Assembly: GCF_016651105.1 (NCBI RefSeq)
Contig: NZ_JAEKEL010000001.1
Location: forward strand, 4,144,001-4,208,000
Length of the DNA stretch: 64,000 nt
Source: Pseudomonas sp. TH15
GTDB lineage: Bacteria; Pseudomonadota; Gammaproteobacteria; Pseudomonadales; Pseudomonadaceae
Direction: 5' to 3'
Shown one piece after another: positions 27,532-35,535 of this stretch. The number at the start of each line of letters is the position of its first letter. Within the stretch, counting starts at the first letter, position 1. Both the position numbers and the translations under genes were made by a program. The notes under the pieces were generated by a model that made no database searches, was not told where the DNA came from, and saw only the letters and a list, made by a program, of their open reading frames with translations.

Positions 27532-27892
27532 TCAACCCGGCACCTGCAGATTATCCAGCACCCGATTCACCGCCAGTTCCCCCAGCATGATCAGTTGCGC
27601 AATCCCCAGCAGCGTCCGGCGTTGTGAGGCGGGTATGAGATGAGCGAAATCATTGACGATGGTTCTGGCAGAAGCGAGGGTTTCGCAGGCATCGACCAGC
27701 AGCTCTTCGTTTTTGAAGTCTGCTGTTACGGCATACATCCTGCGGGTTTTACGGGGCGCTGGCACAGACCCGGGCGGGCAGAGGTAGTAATCGAGAGCGC
27801 GATCGGCGGCGTCGTTGAGTTTTTTGGAATCGGCGGTTTCGTACGGGGAAACGTCATCGGTTTCTGGCGGATTGGGGGGTGATCTTGAACAT
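27532..27892 (-). pseudogene. DUF6124 family protein, copy 1, frameshifted near its start
   Basis: The natural start is the ATG at 27892, with AAGGAG six bases upstream. Translation from it reads 'MFKITPQSARNR' and stops, because the C run at 27874-27879 has six bases where five would continue into 'NPPETDDVSPYE'. Past that point the frame is intact and almost identical to copy 2: from residue ~45 on, only a few substitutions ('KTRRMYAVTADFKNEELL' versus 'KIRRMY...'). Removing one C gives 119 residues, exactly the length of copy 2. It may be a real mutation, a switchable tract or a sequencing error. Internal GTG initiation could yield the C-terminal 77 residues. Confidence 0.75.
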
Positions 27893-28200
27893 TTGGAGCT
27901 CCTTGATTAATGGAGCTACCACGTTTCGCTGCGAAACGAAGAGAGGTGGCAGCTATGCGCGGGTTCGCAGACCGGGAATCAAGGAACCCGGCAGACCCGA
28001 AGATCTCCCGCACACAGCCGCCATAACGCAATGCAGTAGACAAAAAAGCGTCGACTGAAAGGATACAGTGGCGCTATGCGCCTTGATTAACCCGGGCTGC
28101 GAAACCCGACCACTGATTAGCAGTGGCAGGCAAACGATAAGACTCGGGCTATAGACGCACAAGCCGGCGGATTCTGACGTAGCCGTAGGCAGCGGCGCAA
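27893..28200 (-). ncRNA. Candidate structured leader RNA of DUF6124 copy 1
   Basis: Read on the minus strand, the leader carries several helices. TTAATCAAGG (28090-28081) and TTAATCAAGG (27910-27901, including the Shine-Dalgarno AAGG) can each pair with CCTTGATT (27984-27977). TTCGCAG (28103-28097 and 27935-27929) can each pair with CTGCGAA (27970-27964). A hairpin pairs CCACTG with CAGTGG (28110-28115/28121-28126), and another is AGATC-TTCG-GGTCT near 27993-28006. Copy 2 keeps all of these positions with different bases. The 5' end is not defined; conserved sequence reaches about 28240. Confidence 0.65.
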
Positions 28201-28252
28201 GGATGTGTAGCCGCGGAGAATGTCTGGAGATGTCTTTTAAACATCGCTGTTT

Positions 28253-28330
28253 AGATCAAAAGATCGCAGCCTTCGGCAGCTCCTACATAGCCCGGTGTAG
28301 GAGCTGCCGAGGGCTGCGATCTTTTGATCT
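28253..28330. repeat. Long paired REP-like inverted repeat
   Basis: 35-bp arms (28253-28287 and 28296-28330) with one mismatch around an 8-base centre. They carry the GATCGCAGCC...GGCAGCTCCTAC core. It marks the junction between the two units of the tandem duplication. Confidence 0.85.
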
Positions 28331-28348
28331 TACCTCGCGAAAACGGCA

Positions 28349-28387
28349 AACCCCGCCATCCCGATTGAGCAGGATTGCGGGGTTTTT
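28349..28387. terminator. Hairpin with T tract, second copy
   Basis: Arms 28349-28361 and 28372-28384 with one internal mismatch, followed on the plus strand by TTTTT. It is downstream of DUF6124 copy 2 on the minus strand and is the counterpart of 27345-27380. Confidence 0.6.
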
Positions 28388-28421
28388 CTGCCTGATGAAA
28401 TTGCGTTGCTTACTCGGCAGT

Positions 28422-28487
28422 CTTCGCGAGCAGGCTCGCTCCCACAGTTGATCGCGTTCCAATGTGGGAGCGAGCCTGCTCGCGAAG
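28422..28487. repeat. Paired inverted repeat ('GCGAGCAGGCTCGCTCCCAC' family)
   Basis: Perfect 25-bp arms (28422-28446 and 28463-28487) with a 16-base centre. The same arms occur at 22523-22587. The counterpart in the other duplication unit (27418-27483) has several changes. Confidence 0.85.
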
Positions 28488-28535
28488 GGGCAAGAGGGTT
28501 ACTGAGTAACTCAGCAAGTGCTCACAGTCGCGGCC

Positions 28536-28895
28536 TCAACCCGGCACCTGCAGATTATCCAACACCCGATTCACCGCCAGTTCTCCGAGCATAATCAGTT
28601 GCGCAATCCCCAGCAGCGTCCGGCGTTGTGAAGCGGGGATGAGATTGGCGAAATCATTGACGATGGTTCTGGCTGAAGCCAGTGTTTCGCAGGCATCGAC
28701 CAGCAGCTCTTCGTTTTTGAAGTCTGCTGTTACGGCATACATCCTGCGGATTTTACGGGGCGCCGGCACAGACCCGGGCGGGCAGAGGTAGTGATCGAGG
28801 GCGCGGTCGGCAGCGTCGTTGAGCATTTTCGACTCGATGGATTCGTAAGGGGAGGTGAGGTCTGTTTCGGGCGGATTCGGCGTTGGTTTTATCAT
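28536..28895 (-). CDS. DUF6124 family protein, copy 2 (intact)
   Basis: A 119-residue soluble protein without membrane segments. The N-terminal 'KPTPNPPETDLTSPYES' and 'LNDAADRALDHYLCPP' and the C-terminal half with 'LLVDACETLASARTIVNDF' and 'LLGIAQLIMLGELAVNRVLD' are typical of this Pseudomonas family; no function is known. The start is set at the ATG at 28895, with GAGG 8 bases upstream; the ATG at 28916 in the same frame lies inside the leader helix and has no site. It is near-identical to copy 1 over the last ~75 residues but its leader differs. It is expressed alone behind the structured leader. Confidence 0.8.
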   Translation of the reverse strand: MIKPTPNPPETDLTSPYESIESKMLNDAADRALDHYLCPPGSVPAPRKIRRMYAVTADFKNEELLVDACETLASARTIVNDFANLIPASQRRTLLGIAQLIMLGELAVNRVLDNLQVPG

Positions 28896-29200
28896 GGCAA
28901 AAGCCTCTAGAGTCATGGAGCTGCCACGATTCGCTGCTAGACGAAAATAAGGTGACAGCTGTGCGCGGGCTAGCAGACCGGGACTCTAGAGACCGGTAGA
29001 CCCGAAGGTCTTCCCACGCACAGCCGCCATAACGTGAACGGATCACGAACGGTGAACGCTATGCGTCTAAAGTACCCAGGCTGCTAGACCCGATCGCTGA
29101 ATTGCAGCGACACGGGAACGATAGTGTCCGGATGCCAGGCACACAAGCCGGCGGATTCTGGCGTAGTTGTAGGCAATGGAGCAAGAACCTGTAGCCTTCG
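28896..29200 (-). ncRNA. Candidate structured leader RNA of DUF6124 copy 2
   Basis: Homologous to 27893-28200 but with compensated changes. GACTCTAGAG (28914-28905, which contains the ribosome binding site) pairs perfectly with CTCTAGAGTC (28991-28982). CTAGCAG (29087-29081 and 28940-28934) can pair with CTGCTAG (28976-28970). The upstream hairpin is TCGCTG/CAGCGA (29094-29099/29105-29110) where copy 1 has CCACTG/CAGTGG. A UUCG-capped AGACC/GGTCT hairpin is at about 28999-29012. The counterpart of the first CCTTGATT copy (29064-29074) matches only with G-U pairs and mismatches. Confidence 0.65.
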
Positions 29201-29238
29201 GCGCGTGTCTGGAAGTGTCTTTTAAACGTGTCCGTGTA

Positions 29239-29304
29239 GATCAAAAGATCGCAGCCTTCGGCAGCTCCTACATAGGCCGGTGTAGGCGCTGCCGAAGGCT
29301 GTGT
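29239..29304. repeat. REP-like inverted repeat
   Basis: Arms at 29239-29272 and 29281-29304 of the GATCGCAGCCTTCGGCAGC family; the right arm is shorter and diverged. It closes the second unit of the tandem duplication. Confidence 0.8.
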
Positions 29305-29319
29305 TTTCTAACGCAACGC

Positions 29320-29880
29320 CTAATTCGTCAGCGAAACAACGATATCCAGCGCATTGATCGGCAGGTATATCAGGGTGACAGTCGTGTAGGCCTTGCGTGA
29401 TTTCGCCGCGAAAGCACACAGCGGAAGAATGATCATCAACACATCCAGCACACCCCACAGCGCAATCGGCGAGGCTTGAAACAGGAACACGTTAACGATC
29501 AGCCCGAGAAACAGATACGTCGACAACGAGAGCAGGGCGTAGCGGCCGTCCTGTTCGAAATAGACCCGCAAGCCGTTCTGTTCATCTTCGCTTCGACTCG
29601 GCAGCAACAGCGCCGAAGAGACGAACAGCGACAGCGCCAACAGCACCAGCAACAAAAACTCCGCGAAGGAAAAGGTCGACTTGATCTGCGGCAGCGAATT
29701 GACCGCCCACCAAAAATCCAGCTGCGTGGCGAACAGCGTAACGGCCCAGACCAACGCCACCCAATCCGGCGCCGCCACCCGGCGGATGCGGAACACCGTC
29801 AACGCACCGAGCAGCAGCCGAGTGACCGACAGCCCCAGAATCATCGAGAGAATTGTCGCTACGATGGGGAAATTGCTCAT
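29320..29880 (-). CDS. Uncharacterised multi-span membrane protein
   Basis: 186 residues with about six hydrophobic spans, among them 'VATILSMILGLSVTRLLLGA' and 'FLLLVLLALSLFVSSALLL'. The arrangement is common in Pseudomonas hypothetical proteins but no family is recognised. The ATG at 29880 starts directly before the first span; the longer frame to 29916 adds residues unlike a protein N-terminus. It lies 63 bases downstream of the lipoprotein gene in the same direction and may share its transcript. Confidence 0.7.
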   Translation of the reverse strand: MSNFPIVATILSMILGLSVTRLLLGALTVFRIRRVAAPDWVALVWAVTLFATQLDFWWAVNSLPQIKSTFSFAEFLLLVLLALSLFVSSALLLPSRSEDEQNGLRVYFEQDGRYALLSLSTYLFLGLIVNVFLFQASPIALWGVLDVLMIILPLCAFAAKSRKAYTTVTLIYLPINALDIVVSLTN

Positions 29881-29943
29881 CACTGGCCGTGTCCCGTGTG
29901 CTGCCAATACCTGCATTTCACGTTAGACGAGAAAACGGCCGCA

Positions 29944-30603
29944 CTACCGACGAATCGCTCCATATGATTGCCCCAGATCACTGGCCCAGCCATCCAGCAC
30001 CCCTTTGACGTCATCCGCCGTCAGCACCTGTTTGTCGTTTTCCAGCGCCACACCGGTGCCCTTGCGCACGACTTCGGCAACCACTTCGCCGGTCGAGCCA
30101 TCCTCGAACGAGACTTCGGTGGCTATTTCACTGTCCTGATCGCGAATGCCGGCAGCGGTGCTGACCCCGGCAGCCACCAAAGTGACCGGCAACCATTCAT
30201 AAAAGCGCAACCCCTGAGTGCTCGCGGCAACCCGGGTAATCGCGGGCCTGACGATCAGCGTATCCGGGCCGGGCATGGACACCAGTTGCAGGACTTTGCC
30301 CAGTTCGTTTCTCAGGGCCGCGTCGTAATACTCGGTGACGCCAGACAGCGTGCTCAACGGAATACGCCCGGTCGGTTCAACACCGGGGTAAAACTGGCTC
30401 GGCGCCAGATAAACTTTGGTGTAGCGGCCCCTGGCCAAGGCCGGGCTGACCCAACTCAGGACGTTGTGCCCCGACGGTGATTGGTGCTCTTTCAGAACGC
30501 TGTAATCATGCAGAAACCCCGTCTGTTCAGCGTTATTGCTGCTGCACCCGGACAGGCTCAGGGACGCGGTGCACAGCAACGACATCAGGCAATGGCCTCT
30601 CAT
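29944..30603 (-). CDS. DUF3313-type outer membrane lipoprotein
   Basis: 219 residues with a lipoprotein signal: 'LLCTASLSLSGCSS', where the Cys is at about residue 20. The mature part has 'YTKVYLAPSQFYPG' and 'LRPAITRV'-like segments ('LIVRPAITRVAAST') and 'GEVVAEVVRKGTG', which fit the DUF3313 family; its function is unknown. The start ATG overlaps the stop of the upstream small gene (TGATG), so the two are translationally coupled. Confidence 0.8.
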   Translation of the reverse strand: MRGHCLMSLLCTASLSLSGCSSNNAEQTGFLHDYSVLKEHQSPSGHNVLSWVSPALARGRYTKVYLAPSQFYPGVEPTGRIPLSTLSGVTEYYDAALRNELGKVLQLVSMPGPDTLIVRPAITRVAASTQGLRFYEWLPVTLVAAGVSTAAGIRDQDSEIATEVSFEDGSTGEVVAEVVRKGTGVALENDKQVLTADDVKGVLDGWASDLGQSYGAIRR

Positions 30604-30917
30604 CAACGCACTTCCTGTTGCTTGGGCGTGGAGTGGTCCGAGCACTCGATGTGCAACTGGCCGTGGCGCATGATCCAGTCGATAAGGTCGGCGGCGGCGA
30701 TACTGTGGACGTACTCGACCCAGTGCGCACTGGTCGGGCTGAATTGCTCGAAGTAGCGACGCAGGACGATCCGGCTCTGATCGCTGGACACGCCCAGGCA
30801 TGATTCCTGAAACACAATCGGCGTGTCGGGGCCGAGCGCGGCGGTACGCTGGCTGAGGATCAAGGGACGACTGCTGTGATGTCCCCCGGTGCTATGGCTG
30901 TTGTTCAATACCTTCAT
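30603..30917 (-). CDS. Small hypothetical protein (104 aa), coupled to lipoprotein gene
   Basis: 104 residues, no signal or membrane segment. It starts 'MKVLNNSHSTGGHHSSRP' and has a C-terminal half rich in Trp, His and acidic residues ('HWVEYVHSIAAADLIDWIM'). Family not recognised. AGGGG precedes the ATG. The overlap with the lipoprotein start and the absence of frame disruption support a real gene. Confidence 0.6.
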   Translation of the reverse strand: MKVLNNSHSTGGHHSSRPLILSQRTAALGPDTPIVFQESCLGVSSDQSRIVLRRYFEQFSPTSAHWVEYVHSIAAADLIDWIMRHGQLHIECSDHSTPKQQEVR

Positions 30918-31064
30918 GCGAACCCCCTGGATTGGAATGGCTGCAGAGTGCCCGAGGGGTTTTGCCGGACGATGTCCGCTTGATGTCTGTCATGCAGGAA
31001 TGTTGCTCGATTGAAATAAATGACCCGGGCGGCGAAATGGCTTTAGATAAGCTCTTTTTGGTCC

Positions 31065-31787
31065 ATGGATCCTGTAACCGTGAGCAGACTGCTGATCGTC
31101 GACGACGACGTGGAAATCCTCTCGCTGCTGAAGAAGTTTTTCATCCAGCACGCCTATGAAGTCGACGTGGCGCCACACGGCGAAGCCATGTGGGCGGCGA
31201 TTGCGCAGCAGCGCCCGGACACGATCATTCTTGACCTGATGATGCCCGGCGAAGGCGGCCTGAGCCTGTGCCAGAAGGTGCGGGCGCAGATGGCGATTCC
31301 GATCATCATGCTCACCGCCATGGCCGAGCTGAGTGACCGCATTGTCGGCCTGGAACTGGGCGCGGACGACTACCTGACCAAGCCGTTCGCGCCGCAGGAA
31401 TTACTGGCCCGCGTGCGCCCCCTGCAACGCCGCGCCGGCGAACAGCGGAGCCCGGTTGAACCGTCGCGGCCGGTGATCGGCTTTGCCGGTTGGCATCTGG
31501 ATATCACCTGCCGCGAGTTGCGCTCGCCGGACAACGTGATGATCCCGCTGTCGGCCGGCGAGTTCGACTTGCTGCTGGTGTTTGTCGAACACCCGCAACG
31601 CATCCTCACCCGCGAGCAGTTGCTGGACCTGGCGCGTGGGCACAGTCACGAGGCGTTTGATCGCAGCATCGACGTTCAGGTCAGCCGCCTGCGGCGCAAG
31701 CTCGAATCCGATACCAAGCGGCCGGCAATGATCCGCACCGTGCGCAATGGCGGTTACCTGTTCACCGCCAAGGTCAGCCGCTCATGA
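31065..31787 (+). CDS. OmpR-family response regulator
   Basis: 240 residues. The receiver has 'IVDDDVE' (acidic pocket), a phospho-aspartate at about D57 in 'ILDLMMPGEGG', and 'TKPFAPQEL'. The C-terminal winged helix shows 'LTREQLLDLARGHSHEAFDRSIDVQVSRLRRK'-type OmpR sequence. It overlaps the kinase gene by 4 bases (ATGA), so the two form a matched pair. A GTG at 31080, 8 bases after GGAT, is an alternative start that would lose five residues outside the domain. The stimulus is unknown. Confidence 0.92.
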   Translation: MDPVTVSRLLIVDDDVEILSLLKKFFIQHAYEVDVAPHGEAMWAAIAQQRPDTIILDLMMPGEGGLSLCQKVRAQMAIPIIMLTAMAELSDRIVGLELGADDYLTKPFAPQELLARVRPLQRRAGEQRSPVEPSRPVIGFAGWHLDITCRELRSPDNVMIPLSAGEFDLLLVFVEHPQRILTREQLLDLARGHSHEAFDRSIDVQVSRLRRKLESDTKRPAMIRTVRNGGYLFTAKVSRS

Positions 31788-33112
31788 TCCGCTCCATCCT
31801 GCGTCGCGACACCCTGAGCCGACGGATTGCCCTGACGATCGTGGCGGCGATGCTCACTTCGCTCGCGCTCAATGCACTGTTTGTGCAGGTCGCTGGCATT
31901 TGGGCCAAACCGCCAATTGAACGCACTGGCTTGCTCGAGCAGATAGCCGCGACCACCAAAGTAATCGAAGCGGCACCCGCCGGTTTGCGCCCACAACTCG
32001 CCGCAGCTGCGACCAGTCCCATGCTGGAGGTCACATGGAATGAGCAACGCGCCGGGGTGGGGTTGCCCATCGGCGGCGAGCCGGTCAAAGCGGGCAGGGT
32101 GCCGGTGCTGCATCAATTGCTGGGTGATGATCGAAACATTCAGGTATTCAATCCGGCCGACTGGCCCAGTGACAACCCGCGCGCACGCTATGCCGCGCTG
32201 GTGCAGTTGAAGGACGGCAGCTGGTTGTCGTTTTCGCCGCCGGAGCGTTCCTGGGGAGTGGACATCGGTACACGGATCGCGGTCATCATCGCCCTGGGTT
32301 TGATCGCCACCTTGCTGGTTGCCTGGATTGCCACCCGCCAACTGGCCAAGCCCCTGCAACGTTTCGCCAACGCCGCCAGACGCTTTGGCGGCGATCTGCG
32401 CGCGCCGCCCATCAAGATTGAGGGCCCGGACGAGATCCGTCAGGTCATCGTTGCCTTCAACACCATGCAGGCACAGATTCAGCATTTCATTGGCGAACGC
32501 ACGCACATGCTCGCGTCGATTTCCCACGACTTGCGCGCGCCGCTGACCCGCATGCGCCTGCGCAGCGAATTCATGGAAGACCTCGATCACCAGGGCAAAC
32601 TGATTCGCGACATCGAAGAGATGCAATCGATGATCAACGCCGCGCTGGCGTTCTTCCGCGAAGACACCCGGCCAGAGCAACGCACTGCGTTCGACCTGTC
32701 GGAGTTGCTGCACACCATCGTCGATGACTATCGCGATCAGCACATCGCCATCGACTACGACGGCCCGGCGCGCCTGGTGTACGAAGGCCGGCCACTCGGC
32801 ATCAAACGGGTGATCGTCAACTTATTGGAAAACGCCGAGAAATACGCCCAGCACCCACGTATCGAGTTAAGCGCTGATGAGCGCTTGATTCGCATCGATG
32901 TCAGCGACGAGGGCCCGGGCATTCCCGAAGAGTCGTTGCAGCGCGTATTTGATCCGTTCTTTCGCCTCGAAGCCTCACGCAACCGTCATACCGGTGGCGT
33001 CGGCCTCGGGCTCTCGGCGGCGCGGGCCATCGTGCGCGAACAGGGCGGAGAGCTGACTTTGAGTAATCGCAGCGGTGGCGGGCTGTTGGCGCGGGTCGAG
33101 TTGCCGCAGTAA
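31784..33112 (+). CDS. EnvZ-like sensor histidine kinase
   Basis: 442 residues. The first membrane span (about residues 15-38) and second (about 160-180) flank a ~120-residue periplasmic sensor. HAMP follows, then the H box 'ASISHDLRAPLTRMRLR' with the phospho-histidine at about H248. The N box is 'NLLENAEKYA', G1 'DEGPGIPE' and G2 'GVGLGLSAAR'. It is the cognate kinase of the regulator it overlaps. The DUF2252 gene follows after 96 bases but is not clearly part of the operon. Confidence 0.92.
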   Translation: MIRSILRRDTLSRRIALTIVAAMLTSLALNALFVQVAGIWAKPPIERTGLLEQIAATTKVIEAAPAGLRPQLAAAATSPMLEVTWNEQRAGVGLPIGGEPVKAGRVPVLHQLLGDDRNIQVFNPADWPSDNPRARYAALVQLKDGSWLSFSPPERSWGVDIGTRIAVIIALGLIATLLVAWIATRQLAKPLQRFANAARRFGGDLRAPPIKIEGPDEIRQVIVAFNTMQAQIQHFIGERTHMLASISHDLRAPLTRMRLRSEFMEDLDHQGKLIRDIEEMQSMINAALAFFREDTRPEQRTAFDLSELLHTIVDDYRDQHIAIDYDGPARLVYEGRPLGIKRVIVNLLENAEKYAQHPRIELSADERLIRIDVSDEGPGIPEESLQRVFDPFFRLEASRNRHTGGVGLGLSAARAIVREQGGELTLSNRSGGGLLARVELPQ

Positions 33113-33208
33113 AGGGTGGGCGACGATTATGCGGATAACTCTGTAACACTTTGAAACATTCATGGGGCGCGGGCGGTCAACAGGTCACATTCACGATAAG
33201 AAGCGCCC

Positions 33209-34393
33209 ATGAAAATCCCACGGCCATCCGCACGCCTTGAACCGCTGTCGCAACTGCGCAATCTGAAAATGGCCCGCTCGGCGCACGCTTATGTAAGGGG
33301 CAGCACCGTGCAGTTTTACGAATGGCTGCACAGTCAACCTGGGCGCAGCCTGCCCAAAGGCCCGGCGGTGTGGATCTGTGGCGACTGCCATGCCGGCAAT
33401 CTGGGGCCGACCGGCGATTTGAAAGGCAAAATCGACATTCATATCCGCGACCTCGATCAGACCGTCATCGGCAACCCGGCGCATGATCTGGTGCGTTTGG
33501 CGCTGTCGCTGGCCACTGCCGCCCGAGGCTCGGATTTACCCGGTGTGGCCACCGCACGCATGCTCGAAGAAATGATGCGCGGCTACGAGCAAGCCTTTGA
33601 AGGTGATCTGGATGAAGAGCCGCCGCGCCCGGCTCAGGTCAAAGCCGGGATGCGCAGCGCGGTGCAGCGCACCTGGAAGCATCTGGCTCAAGAACGCATC
33701 GAGAACACCAAGCCGACGATTCCGCTAGGCAAGCAATTCTGGACGCTGTCCCGGCCTGAACGGGCGGCGCTGAAAGCGCTGTGTGCCACACCAGAAATCC
33801 ACACACTGGTGACTTCGCTAAAGGGCCGGTCAAAGGACGACAGGGTAAAAATGCTCGACTCGGCGTATTGGGTCAAAGGCTGCAGTTCGCTGGGGTTGCA
33901 GCGCTATGCGGTGTTGCTGGGCGTGGGTGAGGAGGACGATCAGGAATATTGCCTGCTGGATGTCAAAGAGGCCGTTGGCGCCGCCGCACCACGTGCAGCA
34001 CGCGCCTCGATGCCTCGCGACAACGGCAAACGTGTGGTCGAAGGGGCGCGTTTCCTGTCACCGGGGCTGGGCAATCGGATGATTGCGACACGTATGCTTG
34101 ATCACGGATTCTTCATCCGCGAGTTGCTGCCGCAGGACATGAAACTTGAACTGGATCAGTTGAGCCAACGCGATGCGATGCTCGCGGCCGGTTATCTGGC
34201 GCGGGTCGTGGGGCTGGCCCATGCGCGTCAGATGGATCTGTCGACGAGAGCCTCATGGATAGGCGAGCTGCAAGCCTGCCGTTCGAAAACCCTCGATGCG
34301 CCGTCGTGGCTGTGGACGAGTGTGGTGCAACTGGTCGGTAATCATGAGCGCGGGTATCTGGAACATTGTCGTCGGTACGCGCTGCAGCACTGA
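33209..34393 (+). CDS. DUF2252 family protein
   Basis: 394 residues. 'WICGDCHAGNLGP' followed by 'IDIHIRDLDQTVIGNPAHDLVRL' is the kinase-like motif pair of DUF2252 (a HxxN and D-x-D arrangement similar to aminoglycoside phosphotransferase folds). The biological role is not known. The stop abuts the convergent stop of the AraC-type gene with no gap, so any terminator must lie within coding sequence. Confidence 0.85.
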   Translation: MKIPRPSARLEPLSQLRNLKMARSAHAYVRGSTVQFYEWLHSQPGRSLPKGPAVWICGDCHAGNLGPTGDLKGKIDIHIRDLDQTVIGNPAHDLVRLALSLATAARGSDLPGVATARMLEEMMRGYEQAFEGDLDEEPPRPAQVKAGMRSAVQRTWKHLAQERIENTKPTIPLGKQFWTLSRPERAALKALCATPEIHTLVTSLKGRSKDDRVKMLDSAYWVKGCSSLGLQRYAVLLGVGEEDDQEYCLLDVKEAVGAAAPRAARASMPRDNGKRVVEGARFLSPGLGNRMIATRMLDHGFFIRELLPQDMKLELDQLSQRDAMLAAGYLARVVGLAHARQMDLSTRASWIGELQACRSKTLDAPSWLWTSVVQLVGNHERGYLEHCRRYALQH

Positions 34394-35452
34394 TTACTGG
34401 GCCAGCCTCTCTAAGGTGATACCTGGGGCAGACGCAGCGGTGGATTTGACCTGATTGCGGTAACTCTGCGCACTGATGCCGAAATGCTTTTGAAAGGCGC
34501 GGCGCATGCGTTCTTCGCGACCAAAGCCTACGGTTTCGGCAATCCTTTTGATCGGTTCATCGGTGGTTTTCAGCAGCCGACAGGCCGTTTCCATGCGCAA
34601 GTTCTCTACCGCTTGCGCAGGTGTTTCCCCGGTGGCGGCGACATAAGCGCGAGCAAAGTGGCGTGGGCTCATGCCAAATTGCTCGGCAAGCCGCTCGACC
34701 CGCAGATCACCGTTCAAATTCCCGGCAATCCAGCCGTGCAGCCGGGCCAGACGCACGTCCTGATCGGTGCGCAAGGCCTTCGATTGCGCATTGAGCGAGG
34801 CGCTGAGCTGCGGTTGCTCGGCACTGCGCCACAGGAACACGGTGAAATAGCGCGCCAGCGCCAATGCGGCGTGGGCGCCGAGATCCTGTTCGACCAGCCC
34901 GAGCGCCAGATCAATACCCGCCGTGGCACCGCCACACGTCCAGAGATTGCCGTCATGCAGGTACAGCGCTTCGGTCTGACAGTGCAGCGCCGGGTAGCGC
35001 GCCTGTAATTCATCGGCGAACTTCCAGTGCGTCACCACGTTGCGGCCATCGAGCAGGCCCGCTGCGGCGAGGGCGAAAGTGCCGGTGCCAATCGAGCAGA
35101 GGCGGCGGATTTGTGGGGCGCGGCTGCGCAGCCAATCGCAGGCGCTTTCGTCGGCTTCGAGGGCGGCCATTCCCGGTCCACCGGCGACGATCAGCGTATC
35201 GATCACGGGCGCCATTTGATCGATCTGCTCCAGCGAGCAGGTGCTGACGGTAATGCCGGAGACCGACATTACCTGACCACCCTGCGGCGAGGCCACGAGT
35301 AACCGATACGGCGGGTTCGTTGCAAAGTCACCGGTCAACACGCGCGGTATCGCGGCGAACACCTCTAGCGGCCCGGCCGCATTCAGCAGCAACAGATCAT
35401 CGAACGCCAACACCACCACCGTGCGCGCAGGCGGCGGCGGGATGTCAGGCAT
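34394..35452 (-). CDS. GlxA-family transcriptional regulator (DJ-1/PfpI plus AraC)
   Basis: 352 residues. The N-terminal DJ-1/PfpI-like domain ('VVLAFDDLLLLNAAGPLEVF', 'DTLIVAGGPGMAAL') is followed by a C-terminal AraC DNA-binding domain with two helix-turn-helices ('LAEQFGMSPRHFARAYVAATG' and 'IAETVGFGREERMRRAFQKHFG'). Members sense small metabolites and often act on divergent genes, here the sulfonate-type binding protein 84 bases away. The start is uncertain: ATG 35503 and TTG 35536 also read in frame, and none has a strong ribosome binding site. Confidence 0.87.
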   Translation of the reverse strand: MPDIPPPPARTVVVLAFDDLLLLNAAGPLEVFAAIPRVLTGDFATNPPYRLLVASPQGGQVMSVSGITVSTCSLEQIDQMAPVIDTLIVAGGPGMAALEADESACDWLRSRAPQIRRLCSIGTGTFALAAAGLLDGRNVVTHWKFADELQARYPALHCQTEALYLHDGNLWTCGGATAGIDLALGLVEQDLGAHAALALARYFTVFLWRSAEQPQLSASLNAQSKALRTDQDVRLARLHGWIAGNLNGDLRVERLAEQFGMSPRHFARAYVAATGETPAQAVENLRMETACRLLKTTDEPIKRIAETVGFGREERMRRAFQKHFGISAQSYRNQVKSTAASAPGITLERLAQ

Positions 35453-35535
35453 GGCAGCAAAGGAGGGGTGTTTGGCATGGAGCGGCACGGCGGGCCTCGA
35501 CATACTGAAATCAATGCATAAATGAGGGCATGACA

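Noticed and set aside
27290..28530. A CRISPR array made of the repeated REP arms
   Set aside because: The repeats are inverted pairs with irregular spacing, not direct repeats with uniform spacers, and no cas genes are near.
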